This document shows positions 34,901-46,059 of a stretch of 64,000 bases of DNA, in pieces. Under the pieces are notes generated by a model that did not search any database, was not told the DNA's origin, and saw only the letters and a program-made list of their open reading frames with translations. The stretch is from Acanthochlamys bracteata (taxonomy: Eukaryota; Streptophyta; Magnoliopsida; Pandanales; Velloziaceae). How positions within the stretch are numbered: position 1 is the first letter of the stretch; each line of letters begins with the position of its first letter. The DNA lies in NCBI GenBank assembly GCA_019914995.1, contig CM034133.1, forward strand, positions 6,138,001-6,202,000, written 5' to 3'. A program made the translations under genes and the position numbers.

Positions 34901-37140
34901 GTATAAATTTTAGTAATCGTTTCTTCACACTCATGTACAGAATGGGATGGTAACATTGCCACATTTGGAGACTGCTCGTGCTCTCTTGTTATTATATTTT
35001 ATACCTCAAACTTTTTTGATAATGGTAATTCTTATTTTGTTATTCTTGCCAACTTCACTCCATATGTTTTATCCGGAACAACCCCTTATGAGTCTCTTTT
35101 CATTTCCTTTTGATTATAGCATACTTTGCACTTTCGAATGTAGTTGCTTTATTTTTCATCCACTAACTGAACACACGAAGCTAACTGCTACTTCCACAAA
35201 GTATGTCCTCCTTCTTTGTGTTAGTTATGAGTATAAAGGATATCGCTATTATGATCCTTTGGCACATTATCTTCGCATTTTTCCGTAAGACACGTTTCTC
35301 GAAAACTCACCTTATTTCTCCAAATGTTCTATACTACACACCACTAGATACGCATATTCTAAATTTCTGACAACATTTTATCGTCTCTATTGATCTAACT
35401 TCTTTGCTTCCATTACTACTACAATCTTTCTAAGATGATTTTGTTGATAATAAATGAAGATCCTCTATGTTCTTTGCCTACTCTAATTTTCCCGTCTTCA
35501 CCATCATACCATTCTCACATCCACCACCTCATTACTCACAATGAGTGCACCTCCACATGATCGCTTTACACGGACTGTTTAGGTCACCCAAATAGGTACG
35601 GCCTTGTCGCATTATCTTCTTATTATTCACAGTATCATTCTTACTTCTATTCACACTATCTGGGAGCTCACAATTCTTATCAAGAACAAATCGTTATCCT
35701 TAGTTACAAGAGGCTATAGCAGAGGAATTTTGCATATTTTAGCGGACAAATACTTGAGACATTGTCGCACTTATACAAAGATTTCACTTTGTAGTTGCAA
35801 ATTGGTCTTTAAAATCAAATATTAACTAACCTATTGAGAGATAAAGGACTTGTCTTACTGCAAAAGATTTTACTTAAGAGTATGAAATTGATTATAATGA
35901 GACATTTGCTACTATATTCAGACGATAACAGTTCGTACTTTACTGGTTGTTGCTATAGCATGTCGATGGCTTCTTTATCAAACATATGTGAAGAATGTTT
36001 TACTTCACTGCACCTTATCCAAGATTGGCTATATGCAGCTCGCTTGGGGTCTCTCTACTCTGCCAGATCATATTTTTCGTCTTTACCGTACTATTTATGC
36101 ACTCAAATAGACTTTTAGAGTTTGGTTTGATTATTTTCGCGGGCCACTGCAGAGCTTACTTTTCAGTAGAGTTCTCACTTTTTATTTGTGCAATCATCAT
36201 AGTAGGGACGGGTACTCTATAATGTAGATGACAAGATTATAATTGGAGATGATTCAGTAGGAATAGCAACAATTCAAGTTATCTTCATCAGTAATTTTAG
36301 ATTAAAGATCTTTTATTAAAGTTATTTTCTTAGGTTGGAGATTGGGCAAGGTGATAAAGAAATTCTTACTTCTCAACAATAATATATCTCGGATATTATT
36401 GCATTAGTAGATATATCAAATGGTAAGACAGTACACACTTCTATAAATCTTCATGTGAAGCTTCGTCTCACAGATAGTGAACCTCTCACGAATTTTACTC
36501 AGTACAAATGATTAGTTGGTCAACTTCTATATCTTTGTTTGACTAGGCTCGATATTTTTCTTACAGTTAGTAATGTTAATAAATTTGTCTCTACATCTAC
36601 ATTTGTACATTATAGTGTTTTATTTCAGATTCTCATATACTCTCGACGTACTGTTACTCGCTTACTTTTTATATTTTTTACAGATTGAGTGTTGATGAAC
36701 CACTAGACGGTCTATTAGAAATTTTTATTTTTTTCTTGGTGATTCGTTGATCTCTTGCGAAGTATGATAGAGGCAGTGGTTGCATTTTTTCTATAAAGCT
36801 AGAATATAGAGAGCTATGACTGGTACTATTATGTAGATTATTCATGTGAGGAGATTGCCGTACGATATGAGCATTACACCAAGAGGACTTACACCTCTTC
36901 ATTTTGATAGTCGGAGTGCTATTCAAATTGTTAGCAATCTGATTTTCATGAACAACCTAAACATATTGAGACTAATTATCATTTTTTCGTGAGCATTTTT
37001 TGTCAACCACTATTTCATTATCACATGTGTTTTCTATTGCTCTACTGATAGATTTCTTCACGTAGTTACACTTCAATATTACTAGGAAACTCATGTTGTT
37101 TGACCCACCATGAGTTTGAAAGGTTGTGTTACATGACATT
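31986..37140 (+). pseudogene. Ty1/copia pol remnant of a second lineage, split by a solo LTR
   Basis: A short integrase piece (31986-32043) continues after the LTR-B insert at 34885 with LETARALLL (about 34965-34990), a FSFPFDYSILCTFECSCFIFH block (about 35100-35160), and LTEHTKLTATSTKY followed by YKGYRYYDPLAHYLR (about 35160-35270). RT traces: LPDHIFRLYRTIYALK near 36060-36110 and a YNVDDKIIIGDD catalytic region at about 36215-36255, where an extra residue and a frameshift disturb YVDD. RNase H traces: LVGQLLYLCLTRLDIFL near 36510-36560, a HIETNYHFF word near 36965. This differs from the SIRE-like copy at 16965-20420 and resembles the Retrofit/Ale-type branch (inference). Heavily frameshifted. 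Confidence 0.85.
32044..34879 (-). mobile_element. Solo LTR, family LTR-B, 2836 bp
   Basis: On the minus strand it runs TGTAATACCC...GGGGCGTGACA, with exact 5-bp flanks GATAT at 32039-32043 and 34880-34884. It lies inside copia integrase coding sequence. The middle matches the other LTR-B copies: complement of GGTAACCCTCACCTG near 33868, and of CCTTGCC/TTGCATG words near 33775. A (TA)n run sits at about 33608-33626. Three ORFs of 105, 72 and 67 codons fall in the GC-richer part at 34167-34703 and read like CT-rich leader, not a known protein. Confidence 0.93.
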
Positions 37141-38110
37141 TCAGCTTATATATAAACCCATATTATTTTTTTATTTGTCAAATACGTCTAGCCTCATATC
37201 GGTTAAGTTAGTTACATGGACCCATTACCATATGCTATGTATATGTACCTATTGAGTATAAAATAATAATCATCTATTACCGTCAATTGCATTATATTCG
37301 TTTTCTCAATTCCAATTCATTTCAAGTTTGTTCGGTTATTTGTTACTTCACGTATTGAATATGTTCGTGCTTTGATTCTGAACACTGTTTTTTCTGTGAT
37401 TGCTTTCATAAGCTCGATGAGAAGTGTTTCCTTTGATGACTTATTATTATTTCCTTTTAAAGGTTTGTTTTTTATTGAAGTTATGCTCAGGATATGAAGA
37501 TGTTTGCTTTCATGATAACTTAACGGTGTGTTTACATTGATGTTGATAATAGCCTTACGATTTCGGTTCCTTCGTACTCGCTAATTCTTTCTTATTATGA
37601 ATTGTTTGAGTTTGTGGAAGTTAAAATTTCCTAATAATTAGAGCAGGATATTTTTTCAACTATCTTTCTTGAGGATATGATGACGGGCTTCCTGGATGGG
37701 ACAGTGTTTCACAAACAACCAATGAAGTCGCCATATCTCGCCTAGCTTTACAGAAGAAAGAAAATTATCTGCCGAGAGTAAATTTTGAGTTATTGGTTTA
37801 GTTTCCAATATGTGTATTATTATATTATTGAGAGTGTTCTTTGTTGTCCTAGTAGTATATTGTTTTAGATGATCTAAATACGAACAGTAAAACTTTATAT
37901 TGATATTAAGGCCTTAATGTTCAATTCTTGTTCAATCCAAATTTATGAGTTCCATCAATTGCCATGACGTACTTTTGGTTGCTTTGATCAGTAATTTCTC
38001 CTTTTGCATTTAGAAGGACGATTTTCTATTAAAGGAGTTATACTTTAGTATCTTGGATTTATTTAATATAATACTGGGCAAGCAACAAAATTTCTTTGTT
38101 GGGTGGACTA
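37141..38110. other. Downstream of copia pol: possible LTR and unassigned sequence
   Basis: TGTTACATGACATTTCAGC at about 37129 followed by TTATATATAAACCC (about 37147-37161) looks like the start and TATA box of a copia 3' LTR, but its end was not found. The rest, to 38110, contains no ORF longer than about 60 codons and no motif I can name. Confidence 0.4.
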
Positions 38111-38114
38111 AATG

Positions 38115-38335
38115 AAGTGCTTATAAAATAAAGTTTTTTTATAATAATAATGTTTACAAATATTTCAAAAAAACAAGCTTTATGTTTATCTAAAAATAAT
38201 AATAATAAATAATAATAAAATTTTACGATATAAAATTTTCTATTTTCTAAATTTTTAAACAAATTTTATAAAATACTATAAAAATTTTATGAAAAAATAT
38301 GAAATAAGAAAGAGCTTTGTAAAAGCTCTCAAATG
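38115..38335. repeat. AT-rich MITE-like block
   Basis: A GTGCTTATAAAATAAAG start and an end with TTTGTAAAAGCTCTCAAATGC bracket about 220 bp of nearly pure A/T, including AATAATAAT runs. The ends resemble those of the other short TIR elements (for example 57256-57506), but no duplication is seen. Confidence 0.45.
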
Positions 38336-38519
38336 CTGAACCAAATATGACCAAATGTGTGGGCTAGTTGTAATCAGTTGCAGTTATAATTAGAAGGATT
38401 GACCTCATGTGCAAGTCCAAGTCACGCTTGACTTGTGCTGTGATCTTTATTTGATTTTCACTCTGTTTGAATCTCAGACCTTATTATGTGTTGGACACAA
38501 CGTTGAACCATTTGCATGC

Positions 38520-41060
38520 TAGGGTAAGTGTAAACCTAACCTTATAATTTTTCCCTTGTTCTTCCATTCATTATTTTCTTTTATTTTTCCTCTTTCCGTC
38601 CTTTTCTTCCTCCCGTTACCTCCCTGTCACCGGCCGTGTTGCCTCCGTTCTCTGACCGTCTTCTCGCCCTTCCTTGTCGCTACCGTTCTTTCGCCGTGGC
38701 TCGGGCTGGTCTTTACGTTCGACGGCGCATCTAGGCAAAACCCTAATCCATTCTCTCGCATCACTAGTTCTTTCCCTCAGCTCCGGCGCCGGAAAGAGGT
38801 AGATCGCCGGGCCGCCGCGAAATCGCTAAACTTGGTGTCTGGAAATTGATTAGGACGTCGTTACCCATTGCCCTGAAGTTTTTGTAGCTGGAGCTTCTTT
38901 TCCATACCTGAAATCTCCTCTGGACGGAGTTCGCTGGAATCCGACCAGAACCCTAGATCTCCCTGAATTCGGCCAGCCAGCGGGCTCCACGGTCTAAGTG
39001 AGTTTTGATTCTCTTTTTGTCCCTTGAAATTGCTATTGAGCCACTTAGTAATCCCTTCTACTCTAGTTGTTGTTTCAGATCAATAATCTACAAACTTGTC
39101 GTTGCGATACGCACACTGATTGGGACTCGGATAGTCTTCCTTGATTCGGTGAGCCTTCCTAATGTCCTAGCCCTAGCACTAGTCTAGTATTATGAGCCGT
39201 TGATTGTGAGTTTAATGGTTATTAATCCATTCATGGTTTCAGATGCGCTAGGCAGATCAGATTGGTGTTTGGTTCTGAATGTGAATTAAGGGAACGTTTG
39301 GGAGTGCTTAAACTATCGAACTTTTTTGGATTGTAGCTTATTTTGGGACTTTCGAGAAACAAGCTTGACTTTTGATCTCAATAAACATAATAAAAGTTAT
39401 ACATATAAAGATTGTATGATATACAATTCACCTGTATTTATTAAAATTTTAAAAAAATACTGTAGAAGGTTTATCGGTAAAGTGAAGTTCTTTTGGATTG
39501 AAAACCAATGCCATAAGCACTGCAAACACCTCCTAGGACTTGTGGTTTGTGTTTATCAAATTTAAGTGAATGGTATTAGTTTGCTCAGGGCTTTGTCGAG
39601 TAGTTAGGTTGGGTGATCTGAGTTAGTGATAGCTTTTGGATTTGGTGATTGCGGGACCCCAAATGAGTGTTATTTGTCTCCTTCTTCTTAGCTTTATTGT
39701 TAGGTTTTCAACACAAATAACATCTACCTAAGAAATTTGGGCAAGACTTGCCACCTTTTTGCATGTTGTGATTTCCTTCATGCTATGGAGTGCCTGCGTA
39801 TGCATGCTTGTATATGGTTATGGTAGTGATATTATTATAACAGCATGCTAATGATTCAGTAGGCTATTAGACCTGACAAGATTCTTACTGTTGCACATTC
39901 TAAGGACTAGATTTCCCTGAATAGCAAAATCTTAAATTATAGAGCATGTCTTTAGGGCCCTTACATTTGATGTATAAGACGGATTGTATAATGCATACCT
40001 GTATAAGTATGATACAAGACATGCTAGAGTTGAGAAAACCTAAGGGTATACATTACTAGCATGTTACTGATTATGTAATACATTTCTATGCATATTATCA
40101 TGGCATTATAGAGTAGCAATACATAAAGAAACAAGAGCATGGTTAGTAATGCATGGTTTGAAGTATGATTTATACTATATTACCATACCTATGCAAAACT
40201 ATGTCATTATGTTTTAATAACGGTTTGTATATTACTACTATAGTCTCTGATATATTTAACTTATAAGTTATGTAAGTTATCGTATATGTTTATACATATT
40301 ATTTTCTACTTATATACCGCTCTGCATGGAGGCAAGCGGAAGGTGGGGATGAGTTTAGGGCCTAAGTGGGTTGGGGTGGTGCCAACCTATGGCCATAGAC
40401 TTTAGACTAGATAATTACCCTTGCTGGGATCCATCTATGTTATAGCTCAGCCCTGTCGGGATGCTGTATATTAGAGACGGAGTAGATAGTTAGCTTTGCC
40501 GAGATCCGTATGTGTTGGAGGCGAAGTGTTGCTTGGATCTGTCTCTATATTGGAGGAGGAGTGGATAGTTCGCCTTATCGGGATCTGTTTGTGTCGTAGG
40601 TAGATTTGATAGTTGGAGACCTGGCCACTGCATATTTAAAAATATTATGTGTATGTATGTCTGGATATGTTATATAACCATGACTAGCATTAGCATAAAT
40701 ATAACATTCCAAGAGATAGTTTATGCATTTGATGTACTCATTTATGTAATGGTGCATATGGATAGTAGTGATGCAAGTTAGAAGTAGTCTGACTCAGTCA
40801 TTATATAACTATGATTGCCTAGTGCATACTGTGCATTCTTATATACATGAATGCTTGTGAGGATATCTAGTGAAACACGTATGTATTGATTTATGTATGT
40901 TGCATATATGCATGCGGACTAAAGAGTCATAGGAGTTGGAGTCGTGGTCTCACTCGTGCTATGAGATTTGACTCCCTAATGGTGTTGCATTTCATCCTTA
41001 CCATTTTCTATCTTGCTGAGGACTGAGTTGGCATGAGACAACTCAAGACTTAGCAAGAAC
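38520..41060 (+). mobile_element. LTR-B copy, truncated
   Basis: Shares with 27417-31000, in the same order: a CT-rich leader block (38560-38720), TAAGTGAGTTTTGATTCTC (about 38995), CTTAGCTTTATTGTTAGGTTTTCAACAC (about 39690), TTCCTTCATGCTATGGAGTGCCTG (about 39775), the GGGGATGAGTTTAGGGCC block (about 40345) and GGAGTCGTGGTCTCACTC (about 40940). A five-fold degenerate block with words like GATAGTT.GC.TT.CCG.GAT (about 40405-40620) is local. The 97-aa ORF at 38556-38849 is the CT-rich leader, not a known protein. Both ends are unclear; the similarity fades after about 41060. Confidence 0.7.
39290..39533. mobile_element. MITE nested in LTR-B
   Basis: The left end GGGAACGTTTGGGAGTGCTTA and the right end CATAAGCACTGCAAACACCTCC are inverted repeats; the interior is about 240 bp and AT-rich. 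LTR-B at 28390-28440 lacks this insert. It belongs to the same loose group of GTTTGG-AGTGCTTA elements as 29931-30170 and 57256-57506. Confidence 0.7.
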
Positions 41061-41382
41061 AACTCTGATCCATCTTTGCACCTACTGCATTTAGAAAGAT
41101 AGTAACATAACAACTGAATAATGCTTTATAAAGGAGAGAAGGTTTGTTGGGTTAACCGTATCTTGTTAGCTAGGGAACTCTTATATGTATCAAAATTACA
41201 TATCTCGAGTCTGATGATATCAAAGTAGTCTTAATTCAACTACATGAATTTGTGTTTATAAGCAACTCTACACATATATACTTTTGTGCAATGACATAAA
41301 CTTGTAGACTTTTAGTTTATATCTTGCATTAATTTTGGGCTGCACTATTCTTGATCACAAGTATCCACTTTTCCCAATCTAA

Positions 41383-41598
41383 GGGTATGTTCTTCACTCT
41401 TTCAACTTACTTTCTTCCACTAGAAAGGTACTTTAGCTCACTTTCAGTTATACAAATGAACACAATAAGTCACTTCCACATCACCTCTTTCTATAAAAAT
41501 ACACAAAATAAACCCATTTCCAATAACACTATCCACAATAACTCACTTCCTGTAATTCAATTTCTAACAACTGACTTCTAGCCCAGAAGAACACACCC
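41383..41598. mobile_element. Tourist-like MITE (PIF/Harbinger type), 216 bp
   Basis: Terminal inverted repeats GGGTATGTTCTTC and GAAGAACACACCC (one mismatch) and exact 3-bp flanks TAA at 41380-41382 and 41599-41601. TWA duplications and short TIRs define Tourist MITEs. It lies about 140 bp upstream of the first recognised exon of the uL18m gene, so it is in that gene's promoter or in a 5' UTR intron. Confidence 0.85.
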
Positions 41599-41749
41599 TA
41601 AATGATCTGGCGTTCTTTTACTTGTCCAGTACATACACCTCAACCTAAATTCTACATTGTATCGTCTCTATGTAAGAATACATCTGTGTCTCATTTTGGT
41701 AATTTACTAAATTTTATGCTTTTATTGTTTCTTGTAGGTACCCAAGGAA

Positions 41750-44386
41750 ATGTTCAGACAGTTTGTATCTATATCAAATAAGGAAAAGCTTGCCTCAAAA
41801 TGCATAGACAAGACATTTCTTTGCATATATCGAAGCAATTTCCATAATGGACAGGTAGGCTTTTCAAATATTTGCACAATTTGAGATAAAACAGAATTAC
41901 TTTCAGGTATTTTTGATGGGCATCCGTCTTGCTTATTTATTTTGTAGATACTTATAAAGTTGAAGGTTTTCATTTGGGTTCGATATAGATCTGCAGAGCT
42001 CTATTCTCTGTATGCTTTGTTATTTCAGATATTATCAGAAAGTGAATCTCTCTTGATGAAGTGACCTTAGTGGTAACGGGTAATAGAAGTTGCTGTGGTA
42101 CTTTAATAATACTTGATACAAAGGAATGGTATTATGTAACCTGGACTTTTTAGCCCATGAGACTGTTTAGTGATTTGTTATTTTACAATAGGGACATTTG
42201 TCGATATACAGATCTGACTTCCTAAAGGTGCTACAATTTGAAAATTCCTCGGTTAAATTGGTGCATAGAACCAAGATATTTTTATCCTTCATTTACTTGA
42301 TGATTGAATTACGTTTGTGAATTTATCGACGTTATAGTTCGGGAACTTGGAATTAGTGGAAAATGGAAGTTTTTGTGAAGGATCCATTTATGCAGTGTTT
42401 TCTAGAGGAAAAAGTCAATTAGTGTTGTATATATGCTTCAGTGTAAATTTGACCAGTGCTTAAGAATGAAATCTTCTTTTAAACCATGGTACCAACAGTT
42501 GATAACAACAGCAAAACTAAGTTTTATCCATTAGATGGTGTCAGCTATATGAATCCTTCCATTTCATTGTCTTCTATAGTAAACCATATCCTTGGTCAAG
42601 CCTTCTAATAATTAAGTCCATGATACCAACAGTTGATAGTTTGATTAAATACAAATTTGACATCACTTTCTAGAACTTCTGTTCTTCATTGCTTTCAGCA
42701 ATAGGCAAATGGAACATTAAAACCTACATTGTTATGCTAGGAAGTCCTTGAAATTCAATAACCTTCATATAAAGTACAAACTTCTGAATGTAGATATTGC
42801 TTTATTGGTGTGATTTTTTGAAATCAGAAAGGCAGAGGCCATACTGGTCTTCATTGCTTTGCTTTTTCATCAGTAAGCTATGTGACTGATTTAAACATCC
42901 ATGCATAAATATGTATGTAATTATAATTTGTCTGTGTATATGTTTGTGATTTTGTATATACACAAATACCATGCATAGACACGTACATATGCAGTATTCT
43001 TTTGACAGTACAATGTACACTTACCAGATCCTAGTAACTTACATGAAATGTAAAGGTGAGGTCATTATCCTTCAATAGGAATATTACTTTCCACTTTATG
43101 CTTCTAGAGGACTAATAAGCTGCACTGTCAACCTTGTGCATGACTAGATCTAACCGTGTAATTGTGCTTGGCTGATGCATCTATGTGCATTTAGTATTAC
43201 TTGTGATCTTCATGATGTGGTAGAGGGCTGCTTATGGGTAATATCTAGAAGGGGATTAGATGAACTATGATTAAGTAAAATCCCTTCTTGTTGGATTCTG
43301 CATCTGTTATTTGCCAGATACTCAGACAAATTAGTTTAGTGTCAAACTACTAATTCAGTGTGTCATAAGATGCATCTTTAAGTATTTATTCTTCTAATAT
43401 CAGAGTTTGATGACAGGGGAACGAAGATAGTAGTTGTTCAGTTGATTATTGTATGATGAATTATTCCCTTTCAGAATCTCACTTGACATAATAAAATGGG
43501 AACATACTGTTTGTATGGAGCTATCTGGCTTCTGTTTCTGATCAGAATAATGTCTTGCTACTTGCTCGGTGGATATGCGGATGATTCTTTAAGATGTACT
43601 TAACTTTTTTTTGTCAACAACTACTGATTATTGAGGATGGGTTGTACGCAAATTCAGTGTAGAAGATGCAACTTATACTAGAGCCATGAAATAGTGTATT
43701 ATTATCCAAAAAAAATGCTTAAATCTGGCTCGTAATATGTTGAAAGCATGCACCATGGACCCTTTGGGCCGTACTGGTTCTCAACAACACATTGAATTCC
43801 TTGTTCTTGCTGTGAGTTGTTTCCATGTCCTGTATTGTACATGCTTGCATCTCTTTCAGTTCCCATAGTTCTGCTGTTTGTGCCATGTATAGGTACATTA
43901 GTTGTGTGTGAGTTAATGTTAACTGGACTTTTGCAGGTACTATCCTCTCCAAGAAGCTTCTTCGGTGTAGAAGACTTCCTAGATGATGACAGCCGTCCAT
44001 ATACGTACAAGAAGGAGAAGAAATCAAAAAACCCACACAAGCATGTCTCCTTCAAGCAACGCACAGTGGCATATATGGAGCCTTTTACATTGGATGTTTT
44101 CATTTCCAAGCGTTTTGTTTCGGCTTCACTCACTCACAGGGTGACGAGTAAGCAAGTTGCAGTTGCTGGAACTAATTCGAAAGATATAAAGGCTGTTCTG
44201 AGCTCAAGGTCGGACATACCTGCATGCTTAGCAGTGGGGCGTATACTGTCTGATAGGGCAAAGGAAGCAGATGTATACGCTGCGAGTTACACACCAAGAG
44301 AGAGGGACAAATTCGAAGGGAAGATCCGGGCAGTAGTTCAATCTCTTATAGATAACGGTATTGATGTTAAGGTATATCTCGATTGA
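41750..44386 (+). CDS. Mitochondrial-type ribosomal protein uL18 (Ribosomal L18p/L5e family), two coding exons
   Basis: Exon 41738-41854 starts after TTTCTTGTAG, holds an ATG at 41750 and ends ACAG|GTAGGC; it codes for 35 residues (MFRQFVSISNKEK...). These are basic and hydrophobic with no acidic cluster, as expected for a mitochondrial targeting start. Exon 43937-44386 follows TTTTGCAG in the same phase and codes for 149 residues plus a TGA stop. It includes SFFGVEDFLDDD and YTYKKEKKSKNPHKHVSFKQ. The L18 fold begins at FTLDVFISKRFVSASL and continues through VAVAGTNSKDIKAVL and LAVGRILSDRAKEADV; the end is FEGKIRAVVQSLIDNGIDVK. Total about 184 aa. uL18 proteins bind 5S rRNA or its equivalent site in the large ribosomal subunit. 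I recognise this as the plant Ribosomal L18p/L5e protein close to Arabidopsis At3g22450 (from memory). The frame is intact. A non-coding or short coding exon upstream of 41738 is likely because 41738 is preceded by an acceptor site. Confidence 0.85.
41855..43936 (+). other. Intron of the uL18m gene (2082 bp)
   Basis: Bounded by GTAGGC at 41855 and TTTTGCAG at 43936, phase 0. It is T-rich with no transposon I can recognise and no ORF that looks conserved. Short ORFs at 41722-41973 and 42802-43020 (-) are chance. The junction has not been confirmed by a transcript. Confidence 0.65.
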
Positions 44387-44699
44387 TATTAGCTTGTTTA
44401 AGGCTCCAATTCTTCAGTGTGGAGCACAAAGTTTCTGTTATAAAGCTAGCACCATATAATCATGTTGCCTGGGAAATGGGTTTGGTTTTTCTGCATGCTC
44501 TCTGGAGCCTTGTAGAGTATTTCTTAACTTCAGTGGTTGGAGCTGGTAAAATTTGCGAAAATCACCTTACTAATAAGCTTATGAAGGTGGCTTCGTCGAA
44601 GACCTGCAGTTGCAGTTCCTATGTTGGTTGTTATTTTGATAGTTTTTGTTTTTGAAAAGTCTACCGAATTCCAACGTTGCTAGGTGAGGTTAGCTTTCA

Positions 44700-44950
44700 T
44701 ATAAAGGGATGTTTTGGAGTGTTTATGGTAAGGATATCTTTTTAAGTTAAGAGTCTTTTAAAAAAATTTCAAAAAAAATGAATTAAATTTTTCTTTAACC
44801 GAAAAATAATAAAAATTATGTATATAAAGAGTTGTATAAAAATATTCTATATTTTGTAATTTTTTTTAAAAAAGTTTATAAAATATGGTAGAAGATTTAT
44901 TAAAAAATGTAAGGTATTTGTTTGAAATAAAAAGTATTTGATAAGTGTTG
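44700..44950. mobile_element. MITE-like element 3' of the uL18m gene
   Basis: GGGATGTTTTGGAGTGTTTATGG at about 44706 and the complement of ATAAGTGTTGCCCAATGTTTTC at about 44941-44962 form an inverted pair around an A/T-rich interior. It is of the GTTTGG-AGTGCTTA group. It begins about 320 bp after the stop codon and may be in or just past the 3' UTR. Confidence 0.55.
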
Positions 44951-44962
44951 CCCAATGTTTTC

Positions 44963-46059
44963 TAAAATTAAAATCCTGTACTCTGATTTCATTTCACCAA
45001 CCTATTGTATGGCATCATCGTTTGGGCCACAAAATGGATAATGAGATAGGATCGGAATATAAAAATTCAGTATCACAAGATACCACCTCTCAATGCATCC
45101 ATCAGGAAGGTACTACCGGGATAAAAGACCGGATACTGAAAGTCTAACAAATATTCCCAAAAAAACAAGGGGAAAAAACTTCCACAGTAGGCGCACAAAA
45201 GATCTTTGAGCAATTGAATTGCTAATCTCCTAATTTCTATATCCGAAGTCCTTGAACCTGATGATGCGCTACTCAACTCAGTTAGTAGGACAGAAAAACT
45301 GATTCTGCTGAACTACCCTCATGAGGCTGATATTTTCAAACAGTCACAAATTTTCGTTCTTGCAAAATTGGCTACCTCGTGGCAACCCTATTACTTTCAA
45401 ACAGCAGGAGCTGTGCCGTTTTCTTCTCCCAAACTCTTCAACAGGTAAATCAATTCGGCATTCGTCTGGGTAAGCTAAAACTAAGTAGCTTCTTTTGGAA
45501 TATACAATTTAGTATTATTCTAAAAGAATCGGTTTATTTTATAAGTATGTTTGGCTGTAAAGAGATTATTTTTAAAATAATTTGAGGATAGTGTTTGGAT
45601 GCAAAAAATATTTATAATCTAAAGAAGAATATTTATTATTTGTGACTCACATTTCATATATAATTTAATTTTTACTTTAATATATATTTTAAAATATATT
45701 TAATTTTTAAATATTATTGATAAGAATTAATATTTTTAAAAATGTTGCAGGAAGGACATAAGGACACATAATAGAATTTTTTAGACATATACAGTTTGTC
45801 CAGAATTAGAAATACGCACATGATTTTCAAACTTGCCGAGGATGAAAAAGATTACTTTCATATAAATAAGCAGCTTATAAGTCAACGGCTTAATAAACTT
45901 CATTATTCATCCATGTGGAATAACTCAAACAAGAACATATTCATATTACTGACTTCCTTAACTAAATCACAGAGTTTATTTCCTACTGTAAGTCTTTTAA
46001 GATTGAAATATACTCAACATAAAAAAAAAGAATTAGAAGTTAACTGGGATTCAAATACT
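44963..46059. other. Unassigned, with one AT-rich MITE-like block
   Basis: No named protein motif. About 45545-45760 is A/T-rich, starts near GTATGTTTGGCTGTAAAGAG and contains GTGTTTGGATGCAAAAAATA, words of the short TIR elements. ORFs at 45379-45585 and 45796-46074 (92 aa) have no recognisable family; the second is only weakly compositional. Confidence 0.35.

Noticed and set aside
38556..38849. 97-aa ORF in CT-rich DNA, possibly a secreted host protein
   Set aside because: The same CT-rich leader block exists in the other LTR-B copies without a conserved frame.
43702..44133. 143-aa minus-strand ORF
   Set aside because: It is the antisense shadow of the conserved uL18m exon; no independent motif.
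44383..44655. 90-aa ORF right after the uL18m stop
   Set aside because: Starts inside the last codons in another frame; no family signature; most likely 3' UTR.
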